A stretch of DNA of 34,393 nt from Pseudomonadota bacterium (GTDB lineage: Bacteria; Desulfobacterota; Desulfovibrionia; Desulfovibrionales; Desulfovibrionaceae): NCBI GenBank assembly GCA_023411815.1, contig JAEYOJ010000026.1:1-34393 (forward strand), given 5' to 3'. Below are positions 17,181 through 24,810 of this stretch, in pieces. Made by a program: the position numbers and the translations under genes. Below the pieces are notes generated by a model. It searched no databases, was not told the origin of the DNA, and saw only the letters and a list, made by a program, of their open reading frames with translations. Position 1 is the stretch's first letter. Every line of letters starts with the position of its first letter.

Positions 17181-19967
17181 CTATTCCACCGGACGTTTGC
17201 GACCCAGCGCGCGCCACATGGACGCGCTAAGACCCTGGCGCAGGCCGGAGAAGCCTTCCCAGGGGTCTGCCTGCAGGCTCGCCACGCGGCGGCGCACGGC
17301 CTGGACATCGAAGGAGTCCGGCGCAAGCCCGGCGGCCAGTTCCTCCCAGGTCAACGGCACGGCCACGGGCGCGCCCGGCCTGGCCCGCGTGGAGTACGGC
17401 GCGACGCTGCTCGCGCCTCGGGCGTCGCGCTGCCAGTCGATATAGATCTTGCCGTTCCGGCGGCTCTTGGCCGCCACGGCGACGAACTCCGCCGGCTTGC
17501 GCACGGTCAGCTCCTCGGCCACGGCGCGCGCGAATTCGCGCAGTTCATGCCAGCCCGGCCTGCGCTGCAGCGGCAGCACCAGGTGAAAGCCCTTGCCGCC
17601 CGTGGCCTTGGCAAACCCCGTCAGCCCGAGCCCTTCCAGAAAATCGCGCAGTTCCAGGGCCGCGGCCGTCACGCGCGCAAGCTCCACGCCCTGGCCGGGG
17701 TCCAGGTCGAAAACCAGCTGGTCCGGGCGCTCCAGGTCCTCGTTGCGCGCGCCCCAGCAGTGGATCTCCAGCACGCCGAGCTGCACCAGGGACAGCAGCC
17801 CGTCCAGGTCGGACACGCTCAGCCAGGTGCGCTCGCCGTCCTTCTCCGGCACGCGCACGCCCTGCAAGCCGTGCGGCACTCCGCCCGCCGGATGCCTCTG
17901 GAAGAAGCAGCCACCGCCCAGGCCGCCTGGACAGCGCACAAGGCTCAACGGCCTGCCCGACACATACGGGAGCATGAATCCGGCCACTTCGCGGTAGTAG
18001 TCCGCCAGAACCTCCTTGGTCAGGCCCGTGCGCGGCACGAGCACCTTGCGCGGGTGCGTGAGCCTGGCCGCGCCCTTGGTCTTTCCGGAGCCGGCCGGAG
18101 CGCGCCGCTTGCGCACGGGGTCGGAAGTCCTAGGTTCCATGGGGCTTTCGCGCACCACGTCCGTCGGCGCCTTGTCCTCGCGCAGGCCCTTGAAGGACGG
18201 ATGGCGCATGATGCCATCGCGGGTCCAGCCGGCGAAGTCCACCTCGGCCACCAGCTCCGGGCGCACCCAGTGCACGCCCGCCAGGGAGCCCACGCGGTGC
18301 GTGTCGGCAAAGGCCGCATCCGTGGCCGCCAGACCGGCCAGGCGGGCCGACAGCTCGCTCAGAAGCTGCGTGTCGTAGCCGGTGCCGACCTTGCCGGAGT
18401 AGACCAGGCGGCCCTGCCTGTCGTGCACGCCCACGAGCAGCGCACCGAAGCCCGTGCGCTGGCCCTTGGGATCGGTCCAGCCTCCCACGACCACCTCCTG
18501 GCGCTGGCCGCACTTGCTCTTGAGCCAGGTGAGCGCGCGCCGGGGCTCGTAGAGCGCGTCGGCGCGCTTGCTCACGATGCCCTCCAGGCCCATCTGGCAG
18601 GCGTTCTCCAGCACGAGCGCGCCCTTGCCCACTATATGATCCGAGAATCGCAAGGGCGAGGGAGCCTGAACGGCCGCGCCCAGCACGGCCCGCAGGGCCT
18701 CCTTGCGCTCGATGAGCGCGCAGCCCGAGAGATCCTGGCCTTCGGCATGGGGCATGTCGAAGAGGTACATGGCCAGGGTCCCGCCGTTCAGGCCCTTGAG
18801 CGCGTTCTGCAGGGCCTGGAAATCCGGGCGTCCGTGCTCGTCGAGCACCACTGCCTCGCCGTCCAGTACCGCCCTTTGCAAAGGCAGACCCATGGCCGCC
18901 CTGGCCAGCCCCGGAAAGCGATGGGTCCAGTCCTGGCCGCCGCGGGTCATGAGCCGCGCCTTGCCGTTGTCGATGACCAGAAGCAGGCGGTATCCGTCGA
19001 ACTTGATCTCGTGCAACCATTGTTCCCCGGCCGGAGGGGCGTCCACGAGCATGGCCAGCTGAGGGAGGACCTGCTCGGGCAAGGGAGCGGGGCGAGCTCC
19101 AGGCATGGCCGCGAAATCGGGAATATCCTGGGTGGGCGGGACTTCCGCCGTATTTTTCTGTTCAAGGGTGAGGGAGGACGGGGCTGTGCCCTGCGCGGGG
19201 GGAGACGGTGGGCGGACGGCGACGGATCTGGGGCTCATCGGCGGCGCCGGCCCGGAATCCTCGGCGATCCTGGCCCGCACGTCGCCGTCGAGAGTGCCGA
19301 CGGTCACGACCTGGCCTGCATTGCCGGCTCGTGCCGGAGTCTGGAGGGCTCGGGGGGAGACGGTCCCGGTCACGCGCTCGGACGCGCCGCTCCACACCCG
19401 GTCGGCGGACGCGGCGATCTCGGCGAGGGTCCGTCCCGAGGCAGCGCTCTCGGGACGCGCGGCCTCGATATCCAGCCGGGAATCCGCCTGCTCGTCGCGG
19501 GTCTTCATGAGCAGCCACTCGTCGACCTTGGCCCGCTTGCCGCCCATGCGCGCCAGAATCCAGCCGCCGGAGAGCTTGTCCCCTTTCAGCCGGAAGTGCA
19601 GCTTGCCCTGGCGCAGGCCCTCGCGCGGATCGCCCTCGGGCTCCCATTCTCCGCGATCCCAGAGCATGACCGTGCCGCCGCCGTACTCGCCCTGCGGAAT
19701 GACGCCTTCGAAGTTCCCGTACTCCAGGGGATGATCCTCCACGCGCACGGCCAGGCGCCGCTGGCCCGGATCAAGGCTCGGCCCGCGCGGCACGGCCCAG
19801 GACAGGAGCACGCCGTCCAGTTCCAGGCGCAGGTCGTAGTGCAGCCTGCGCGCCTTGTGCTTGTGGATCACGAACCGGCGGCCCGCGTCGGGCTCCGCTC
19901 CCTGGCCCGAAGGCTCAGGCGTGCGCGAGAAGTCCCGTTTGCGCCAATATTCGCTGAGCCTTGCCAT
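17181..19967 (-). CDS. ligD: Multidomain ATP-dependent DNA ligase LigD (NHEJ)
   Basis: End-joining enzyme that trims, fills and seals DNA double-strand breaks with Ku. The 928-aa protein has the order seen in Pseudomonas. A 3'-phosphoesterase occupies about 1-165, with metal and active-site residues H37, H43, D45, R47, H79 and Y83 all present. A proline/alanine-rich linker of roughly 100 residues follows. The ATP-dependent ligase (about 300-600) has adenylation lysine K322 in EIKFDGYR. The C-terminal primase-polymerase (about 640-928) shows LVFDLDPG and KATGGKGFHLVLPL. A strong AAGGAGGA site precedes the ATG at 19967; a longer frame from 20015 is less likely. It is the last gene of the topIB-ku-ligD unit, 110 bases after ku, and ends 12 bases from convergent msrP. 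Confidence 0.95.
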   Translation of the reverse strand: MARLSEYWRKRDFSRTPEPSGQGAEPDAGRRFVIHKHKARRLHYDLRLELDGVLLSWAVPRGPSLDPGQRRLAVRVEDHPLEYGNFEGVIPQGEYGGGTVMLWDRGEWEPEGDPREGLRQGKLHFRLKGDKLSGGWILARMGGKRAKVDEWLLMKTRDEQADSRLDIEAARPESAASGRTLAEIAASADRVWSGASERVTGTVSPRALQTPARAGNAGQVVTVGTLDGDVRARIAEDSGPAPPMSPRSVAVRPPSPPAQGTAPSSLTLEQKNTAEVPPTQDIPDFAAMPGARPAPLPEQVLPQLAMLVDAPPAGEQWLHEIKFDGYRLLLVIDNGKARLMTRGGQDWTHRFPGLARAAMGLPLQRAVLDGEAVVLDEHGRPDFQALQNALKGLNGGTLAMYLFDMPHAEGQDLSGCALIERKEALRAVLGAAVQAPSPLRFSDHIVGKGALVLENACQMGLEGIVSKRADALYEPRRALTWLKSKCGQRQEVVVGGWTDPKGQRTGFGALLVGVHDRQGRLVYSGKVGTGYDTQLLSELSARLAGLAATDAAFADTHRVGSLAGVHWVRPELVAEVDFAGWTRDGIMRHPSFKGLREDKAPTDVVRESPMEPRTSDPVRKRRAPAGSGKTKGAARLTHPRKVLVPRTGLTKEVLADYYREVAGFMLPYVSGRPLSLVRCPGGLGGGCFFQRHPAGGVPHGLQGVRVPEKDGERTWLSVSDLDGLLSLVQLGVLEIHCWGARNEDLERPDQLVFDLDPGQGVELARVTAAALELRDFLEGLGLTGFAKATGGKGFHLVLPLQRRPGWHELREFARAVAEELTVRKPAEFVAVAAKSRRNGKIYIDWQRDARGASSVAPYSTRARPGAPVAVPLTWEELAAGLAPDSFDVQAVRRRVASLQADPWEGFSGLRQGLSASMWRALGRKRPVE

Positions 19968-20077
19968 GCTCCTCCTTCGGATTGCTTCCGGCCGCGCCCA
20001 AGCGCGGCAACACACAATGCCGACCGGCGCTCCGGGCCGGGCCGATCCGCGACGGTTCCGGCATCTCCGCCGAGGCC

Positions 20078-20929
20078 CTATCCAGCCGCCCGCCTGCGCC
20101 GTACCCTGGCCCGCCCGGCCTCCTCCGCCTCCTGCTGCCTGGCGCGGGTCTGCTCCACGCTCCGGCGCAGAAGGTCCATCATGTCCACGACCTTGCCCGC
20201 GGCCGCTGGCTCCTCCGCTTCGGGCATGGCCGCCACGGCGCCTGTCTCGGCCTTCTCCTCGATCCAGGCCATGAGCTTGTCGCGGTATTCGTCATGGTAC
20301 TGCTCGGGCCTCCAGGCCTCGGCCATGGTCTCCACCAGCGCCTGGGCCATGCGCAGCTCCCGATCCGAAATTTTGTACTGGGCCGCCGCGCCAGGCAGGC
20401 GCAGCTCGGACTGCTCGCGCAGCTCCTGCCTGAAACGCAGCAGGTTGAGCAGCAGGGCCTGGCCGTAAGGCAGCAGCGCCGCCAGGTGCTCCCGCTCGTG
20501 GATGACCACCTTGGCGACTCCGGCCTTGCCCGTGCGCACCAGGGTTTCGCGCAGTAGCACGTAGGCCCGCTCGCTGCCTTCGGCCGGCTCCAGGAAATAC
20601 GGCCGCTCGAAATAGACCGGCGCGATGTCCCCGGCGTTGACGAAGGCCATGATCTCCACGCTGCGCGCGGTCTCCACCCTGACCTTCTCGAAATCCTGCT
20701 TGGTCAGCAGCACGTAGTTGCCGCCGTCGTACTCGTAGGCCTTGACGATCTGGGTCCAGGGCACTTCCCGCCCAGTCTCCTCGTTGACCCGCCGGTAGCG
20801 CACCCGTGCCTGGTCGCGGCTGTCCAGGAGCGTGAAGCGCAGATCCGAGCTGCGCTCGGCCGGATACAAGGACACCGGTATATTCAGCAGGCCGAAAGTC
20901 AGGGCTCCTTTCCAGACGGCATGGGGCAT
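20078..20929 (-). CDS. ku: Ku DNA end-binding protein
   Basis: Homodimeric ring protein that binds broken DNA ends and recruits LigD. The 283-aa product starts with the family hallmark MPHAVWKGALTFGLLNIPVSLY and keeps the central beta-barrel segments (ARVRYRRVNEETGREVPWTQIVKAYEYD, then YVLLTKQDFEKV). After the core, residues from about 225 form an acidic Ala/Glu-rich tail ending in a basic patch (RARVRRRRAAG), as in extended bacterial Ku proteins. An AGGAGG site lies six bases before the ATG at 20929. The start lies inside the last 31 bases of the topoisomerase gene, so translation is likely coupled. Confidence 0.95.
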   Translation of the reverse strand: MPHAVWKGALTFGLLNIPVSLYPAERSSDLRFTLLDSRDQARVRYRRVNEETGREVPWTQIVKAYEYDGGNYVLLTKQDFEKVRVETARSVEIMAFVNAGDIAPVYFERPYFLEPAEGSERAYVLLRETLVRTGKAGVAKVVIHEREHLAALLPYGQALLLNLLRFRQELREQSELRLPGAAAQYKISDRELRMAQALVETMAEAWRPEQYHDEYRDKLMAWIEEKAETGAVAAMPEAEEPAAAGKVVDMMDLLRRSVEQTRARQQEAEEAGRARVRRRRAAG

Positions 20930-22008
20930 GGCTGGCCTCCTGGCGCATCAGTATCGTTCCGCCGGGCCTCGTCCGCGAGCAGGCGCACCACGGCCTGTTC
21001 CACGGGCCGAAGCCCGGCATTGCCGCGATCATACATGGCATCCGCGTTCACGCAAAGCCGCCCGTACAGAAATGCGCTCACCACGGCGGGATGCACATAA
21101 GACGCGCGGGCGACGGCCGGAGTGTTGCCCAGCCTGGCGGCGACCTTGCGCATGGCCGCCGCGAGCTTGCGCTTGCCGTCGGCCTGGCCCGTCGGAGGTC
21201 CCAGGGCAGCCAACTCCCGCGCGGCGAGCACCGTCGCGCCCCAGGTGCGGAAGACCTTGGCCGTGACGCCCGGACCGCCGATCTCGCGCAGGTACTCGTT
21301 CACGTCCCGGGAATCCACGGCATGCACGCCCTGGCCGTCCTCGTAGGCGAAGAGGTGCTGGCCCGGCAAATCCTGGCAGCGCCGCACGAGGGCTGCGAGC
21401 CTGCGGCTCGGCACGCGCACCTGCCTTTCACGTCCGCCCTTGGCCGGGAAACGCAGGCACAGCGGAGAGCAGCTCTCGTCCAGGTGATCGTCGCGCAGGG
21501 TGGTCAGCCCGAAGGTCCTGTTTATCCGCGCGTACTCCGGGTTGCCCACGCGGACCAGGGTTTCCTCCATGAGCCTGACCACCAGGGCCAGGACCTTGCG
21601 CCGAGGCAGCCCGGGAAGGGAGAGGTCGCGGTCCACGGCCCTCCGCATATCCAGCAGGGCGCTGGCAAAGGCCTCCAATTCGCCGAACTTGCCGCGGCTG
21701 CGTTCCTGGGTCCAGGCCGGGTGGTACAGGTACTGCTTGCGGCCGCGCGCGTCGCGGCCCGTGGCCTGGATATGGCCCCTGCGGTCCGCGCAGATCCACA
21801 CGCCGGTCCAGGCGGGCGGTATGGCCAGGGCGCGTACGGCCGCCTTGACTTCCGGGTCGGTCACCAGCCTGCCCGCGCTGTCCAGGTAGGCGAAGCCCTT
21901 GCCCTTGCGCACGCGGCGCAAGCCGGGCTCCAGGTCCGAGGAGAAACGCAAACCATCCGCCGTATCGGGGCTGTTGCGCTCCGGTGTGTGACGTGATCGG
22001 GCCACCAT
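20899..22008 (-). CDS. DNA topoisomerase IB (poxvirus-like bacterial type)
   Basis: Relaxes supercoiled DNA by a transient 3'-phosphotyrosine link. The protein of about 369 aa contains the bacterial TopIB blocks: RKGKGFAYLDSAGRLVTDPE near 34-53, RVGNPEYARINRTFGLTTLR with R172, FPAKGGRERQV with K190, VFRTWGA with R254, and the nucleophile Y304 in RASYVHPAV. The His of the vaccinia enzyme pentad is replaced by Asn (NTPAV), as is common in bacteria. The start is uncertain: the ATG at 22008 has GGAGG only one base away, and the GTG at 22005 is better spaced. It is the first gene of the NHEJ unit and overlaps ku. Pairing of TopIB with Ku/LigD recurs in proteobacteria and suggests a linked repair role. 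Confidence 0.92.
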   Translation of the reverse strand: MVARSRHTPERNSPDTADGLRFSSDLEPGLRRVRKGKGFAYLDSAGRLVTDPEVKAAVRALAIPPAWTGVWICADRRGHIQATGRDARGRKQYLYHPAWTQERSRGKFGELEAFASALLDMRRAVDRDLSLPGLPRRKVLALVVRLMEETLVRVGNPEYARINRTFGLTTLRDDHLDESCSPLCLRFPAKGGRERQVRVPSRRLAALVRRCQDLPGQHLFAYEDGQGVHAVDSRDVNEYLREIGGPGVTAKVFRTWGATVLAARELAALGPPTGQADGKRKLAAAMRKVAARLGNTPAVARASYVHPAVVSAFLYGRLCVNADAMYDRGNAGLRPVEQAVVRLLADEARRNDTDAPGGQPCPMPSGKEP

Positions 22009-22139
22009 GCCTCCGGTCTGCCATCGCGGACGCTTATGGGCAACGATTTGCGCATCACGGCCCTCGGCTGTATGCGCGTCTTCCCGACAGCGGCATTCCA
22101 GGCAGTCCTGGTGCCACGGATTCATCAATCGGCATTCGC

Positions 22140-22168
22140 TTGTCATATTCCACGGTTATTCGTAAGAG
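22140..22168 (+). promoter_or_regulatory. Weak candidate promoter for trxC
   Basis: TTGTCA at 22140-22145 (five of six) and TAAGAG at 22163-22168 (three of six) are separated by 17 bases, about 70 bases before the trxC start in the 229-base gap divergent from the topoisomerase gene. The -10 match is poor. Confidence 0.22.
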
Positions 22169-22237
22169 TGGTTCAATTCGCCAAGCCGGTCCGGCGGGAC
22201 AGGCATGGCCAACACGAGCCAGCCAAGGAGCCTTGTC

Positions 22238-22669
22238 ATGAGCGATGGTCTCATCGTGCCCTGTCCCACATGCGGCGCCAGGAACAGGATCGACCCCATG
22301 CGCCTGGGCGTGGCCGTCTGCGGCAAATGCAAGGCGCCCATCATGGACGGCAGGCCCCTGGCCGTGGATGCGGCGGGATTCGAGACGCACGTGCTGCGCA
22401 GTACGGTTCCGGCCGTGGTAGATTTCTGGGCGCCCTGGTGCGGGCCGTGCCGCATGATGGCCCCGGCCTTCGAGCAGGCCGCGGCCGATGTGCGCAGCGT
22501 GCGCTTCGTCAAGCTGGATACTCAGGCCGAACCGACCCTGGCTTCGCGCTACGGGATACAGTCCATACCGACCATGGCCCTGTTCCGGGGCGGCCGCGAG
22601 ACGGCCCGCGTGAGCGGAGCCATGAGTGCGGCGCAGATCGCGGACTGGGTGCGGCGGAACCTGGGCTGA
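22238..22669 (+). CDS. trxC: Thioredoxin 2 (TrxC-type) with N-terminal zinc ribbon
   Basis: Cytoplasmic thiol-disulfide reductant. The 143-aa protein begins with a short zinc-ribbon domain, cysteines C9-x2-C12 and C28-x2-C31, followed by a thioredoxin fold with the active site W67-C-G-P-C71 and the cis-proline segment SIPTMALF. This two-domain layout is that of E. coli TrxC, which is oxidative-stress related and whose zinc site responds to oxidation; regulation here is not known. The ATG at 22238 has AAGGAG seven bases upstream; an ATG at 22205 is in frame but would precede the zinc ribbon with 11 extra residues. It is divergent from the topoisomerase gene, and the flavodoxin gene follows after 96 bases. 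Confidence 0.93.
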   Translation: MSDGLIVPCPTCGARNRIDPMRLGVAVCGKCKAPIMDGRPLAVDAAGFETHVLRSTVPAVVDFWAPWCGPCRMMAPAFEQAAADVRSVRFVKLDTQAEPTLASRYGIQSIPTMALFRGGRETARVSGAMSAAQIADWVRRNLG

Positions 22670-22697
22670 ACGCCCCTGCCCTTCACCGGGGACAAAT

Positions 22698-22715
22698 CCG
22701 GCGCGCAGGCGCCGG
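22698..22715. other. Hairpin between trxC and flavodoxin
   Basis: Perfect seven-base arms CCGGCGC and GCGCCGG around a four-base loop lie 28 bases after the trxC stop. No T run follows, so it could be an RNA-processing or stabilising structure or a weak terminator. Confidence 0.4.
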
Positions 22716-22765
22716 GCGATCATACGGCATCACCGACCAACACACGGTTCATACTGGAGGCAGTC

Positions 22766-23215
22766 ATGGCAAAGGCGCTCATCGTGTTCGGCAGCGAGAC
22801 TGGCAATACCAAGGCGGGCGCGGACATGATCGCCCAGGTTCTGGAAGGCAAGGGCGTGTCCGTGGAACTTCAGGACGTGCGCGAGGTGAACGCCGACGTG
22901 TTGTCCGGGCCCTACGACCTGGCCATTCTGGGTGTATCGACCTGGGGCGCCATAGACGAGGAGGTCCAGCAGGACTTCGAATCCTTCTACGACGGCATGG
23001 CCGATATCGACCTGAGCGGCAGGCGCATGGCCGTTTTCGGCAGCGGCGACCAGGGCTACGAGAAGTTCGCCAAGGCCGTGGATTTCGTGGAGCAGCGCGC
23101 CCGGGAAGGCGGCGCCGAAGTTGTTACGAATAGCCTCAAGTACCACCTGCACCCCAAGGATTCAGCCGAGCGCGTCAAGGCCTGGGCCGAGAAGCTGGCC
23201 GGAAAGGTCCAGTAA
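22766..23215 (+). CDS. fld: Flavodoxin (short-chain)
   Basis: FMN-binding low-potential electron carrier, interchangeable with ferredoxin. The 149-aa protein matches Desulfovibrio flavodoxins in length and layout: phosphate-binding loop GSETGNT (9-15), isoalloxazine-flanking W60 in GVSTWG, and the second flavin loop GSGDQGYEKF with Y98. GGAGG lies seven bases before the ATG at 22766. Likely partners in an anaerobe are pyruvate:ferredoxin oxidoreductase and hydrogenase systems, and possibly the aldehyde oxidoreductase encoded 1.6 kb downstream; that link is inference. Confidence 0.94.
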   Translation: MAKALIVFGSETGNTKAGADMIAQVLEGKGVSVELQDVREVNADVLSGPYDLAILGVSTWGAIDEEVQQDFESFYDGMADIDLSGRRMAVFGSGDQGYEKFAKAVDFVEQRAREGGAEVVTNSLKYHLHPKDSAERVKAWAEKLAGKVQ

Positions 23216-23221
23216 CGTCTT

Positions 23222-23312
23222 AGAGCGTCTAACAAAACCCGCTCCGGCCTGAGGGCAAGTGAACCAGGGCACGGCCCCAGGGGATGCCTGAAGGGGTTTT
23301 GTTACTGGCTCT
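23222..23312. repeat. 91-bp element with imperfect terminal inverted repeats
   Basis: The outer 19 bases (23222-23240, AGAGC-GTC-TAACAAAACCC) are repeated in inverted form at 23294-23312, where only the central GTC changes to CAG: 16 of 19 positions agree. The 53-base interior is GC-rich and contains smaller complementary patches. The element fills most of the gap between flavodoxin and the UdgX-like gene. It could be a small non-autonomous mobile or REP-like repeat, or an unusual terminator; the last arm ends in GGGGTTTTGTTA but lacks a long T run. Confidence 0.6.
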
Positions 23313-23405
23313 TAAAAACAACCTGCCCTGGTCCGCTTCGGCTCGCCAGGCCTTCCTGCTTGTGGCAACATCGTTCTCTGCGGCCAAAGGCCGCGAGGAG
23401 GACGC

Positions 23406-24065
23406 ATGCCCGAAGTGGAACGCCCTGCGCGCCGGGAGCGCGAGGCGCCCGGAAGAGCCAGACCGCCCGCGGCCGAAGCGGTCACGACATACGCGGAGCT
23501 GGTGCGCGAGGCCGCGCATTGCACGCGCTGCGATCTGTACAAGGCCGCCACGCGCACCGTGTTCGGCGAAGGCCCGACCCAGGCCCGATTCATGCTCGTG
23601 GGCGAGATTCCGGGCGACATGGAGGACCGCAGGGGCAGGCCTTTCGTCGGCCCCGCGGGCAGGCTGCTGGACAGGGCCCTGGAGCAGGCCGGGCTGGACC
23701 GCTCCACGGTCTATCTGACCAATGCCGTAAAGCACTTCAAGTTCGAACCCAAGGGCCGGCGGAGGCAGCATCGCGCGCCCAGCGTGCCCGAGATCAACGC
23801 CTGCCGCTACTGGCTGGAGCGGGAGCTGGCCCTGGTCGATCCGCGCACGATCGTGACCCTGGGAGGAACGGCCGCGCGGGCCGTGTTCGGCAAGCCCGTA
23901 CGCGTGCTGCAGGCCAGGGGCCGGTTCGCCGCTCTGCCCTCCGGCCGGCAGGCCTTCGTCACCATCCATCCCTCGGCCATCCTGCGCATGCCCGAGGATG
24001 CCCTGCGCCAGCAAGCCTTCGAGACGTTCGTGTCCGAGCTGCGCCTGCTGCGGGAAAACGCCTGA
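23406..24065 (+). CDS. udgX: Uracil-DNA glycosylase superfamily, UdgX-like
   Basis: DNA repair protein of the family 4-related iron-sulfur uracil glycosylases. The 219-aa sequence has C39-x2-C42 and C133 as cluster ligand candidates, motif 1 GEIPG (66-70), VGPAGRLLDRAL, TNAVKHFKFEPKG, and motif 2 HPSAILR (188-194). The insertion loop RRRQH (118-122) between VKHFKF and the later ACRYWL segment aligns with the KRRIH loop of mycobacterial UdgX, where the His becomes covalently bound to the abasic site after uracil removal; here that is H122. Family 4 enzymes lack this loop. Position 68 is Ile where UdgX has Gln. GAGGAGGA supports the ATG at 23406. The first 26 residues are a basic, probably disordered tail. 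Confidence 0.88.
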   Translation: MPEVERPARREREAPGRARPPAAEAVTTYAELVREAAHCTRCDLYKAATRTVFGEGPTQARFMLVGEIPGDMEDRRGRPFVGPAGRLLDRALEQAGLDRSTVYLTNAVKHFKFEPKGRRRQHRAPSVPEINACRYWLERELALVDPRTIVTLGGTAARAVFGKPVRVLQARGRFAALPSGRQAFVTIHPSAILRMPEDALRQQAFETFVSELRLLRENA

Positions 24066-24357
24066 CCCGACTCCGCGCGCGGACATGCCGCGCTTCGGGA
24101 GTCGCATGCGCGCACTTTTCGGGCTCCGAAGGACAGCGGCTGGTCGGCAGCCAGCCAAGGCGGCCGGAGGCCAGGGACCCTGACTGGAGTCCCGCCTACC
24201 TGCTGCGCGCCCCGCGACGGCGCCCGGATTGGCAGGCTTTCCTTTTTTCCGCAATTGTCTATCCTGAATCCTTTCCGGCCATCCTGCATGCGGGACGGGC
24301 GAATCACCCGCCGGCCGGAAGACGTTTACCGACAATCACTCCCCAAGGAGACGCATG

Positions 24358-24810
24358 ATGAAAGTGCTCCGAGCAAGCCGCATGGACCGCTGCATCGGCT
24401 GCCACTCCTGTTCCCTGGCCTGCGCGCGCATGGTGCACAAGCAGCTTTCGTGGAACAAGGCCGGCATCCGCATCAAGTCCTCCGGCGGCATCACCACCGG
24501 CTTCGAAGCCACGCTCTGCCTGGCCTGCGACCCGGCACCCTGCGTCCTGGCCTGTCCCACGGGCGCGTACTCGCAACGCCGGGGCGGCGGCGTGGTCGTC
24601 AAGCGCGAGCTGTGCATCCGCTGCGGCAAATGCGCCGAGGCCTGCCCCGTGGACGCCGTGTACCTCGATGCCGAGGGCAACCCCTTCGTATGCATCCACT
24701 GCGGCCGCTGCGTGCCCTACTGTCCGCACACATGTCTGGAATTACAGGATGCCCCGCACGCGCACACGGCCCAGAAGAGGACCGGGGAGGTGACCGAAGA
24801 TGCCGGCTAA
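24358..24810 (+). CDS. Polyferredoxin, four [4Fe-4S] clusters (AOR electron-transfer subunit)
   Basis: Electron-transfer protein of 150 aa with sixteen cysteines in four groups: 12/15/18/22, 54/57/62/66, 86/89/92/96 and 112/115/118/122, each suited to one [4Fe-4S] cluster. The pattern is that of DmsB/HycB-like iron-sulfur subunits. No signal peptide is present, so it acts in the cytoplasm. An ATG at 24355 and one at 24358 both follow AAGGAG; the second has better spacing (seven bases) and gives MKVLRA. Its end overlaps the aldehyde oxidoreductase start by 11 bases, so it almost certainly accepts electrons from that enzyme, like the small FeS subunit of Pyrococcus WOR5 or AorA of Aromatoleum. 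Confidence 0.92.
   Translation: MKVLRASRMDRCIGCHSCSLACARMVHKQLSWNKAGIRIKSSGGITTGFEATLCLACDPAPCVLACPTGAYSQRRGGGVVVKRELCIRCGKCAEACPVDAVYLDAEGNPFVCIHCGRCVPYCPHTCLELQDAPHAHTAQKRTGEVTEDAG

Noticed and set aside
17547..20468. 973-aa plus-strand open frame opposite ligD and ku
   Set aside because: Shadow of two secure genes; composition is low-complexity Gly/His/Arg/Gln with no recognisable domains.
24066..24354. sigma-54 promoter at TTGGCAG... near 24230
   Set aside because: The required GC at -12 with correct 10-base spacing is missing. The gap holds only weak hairpins.
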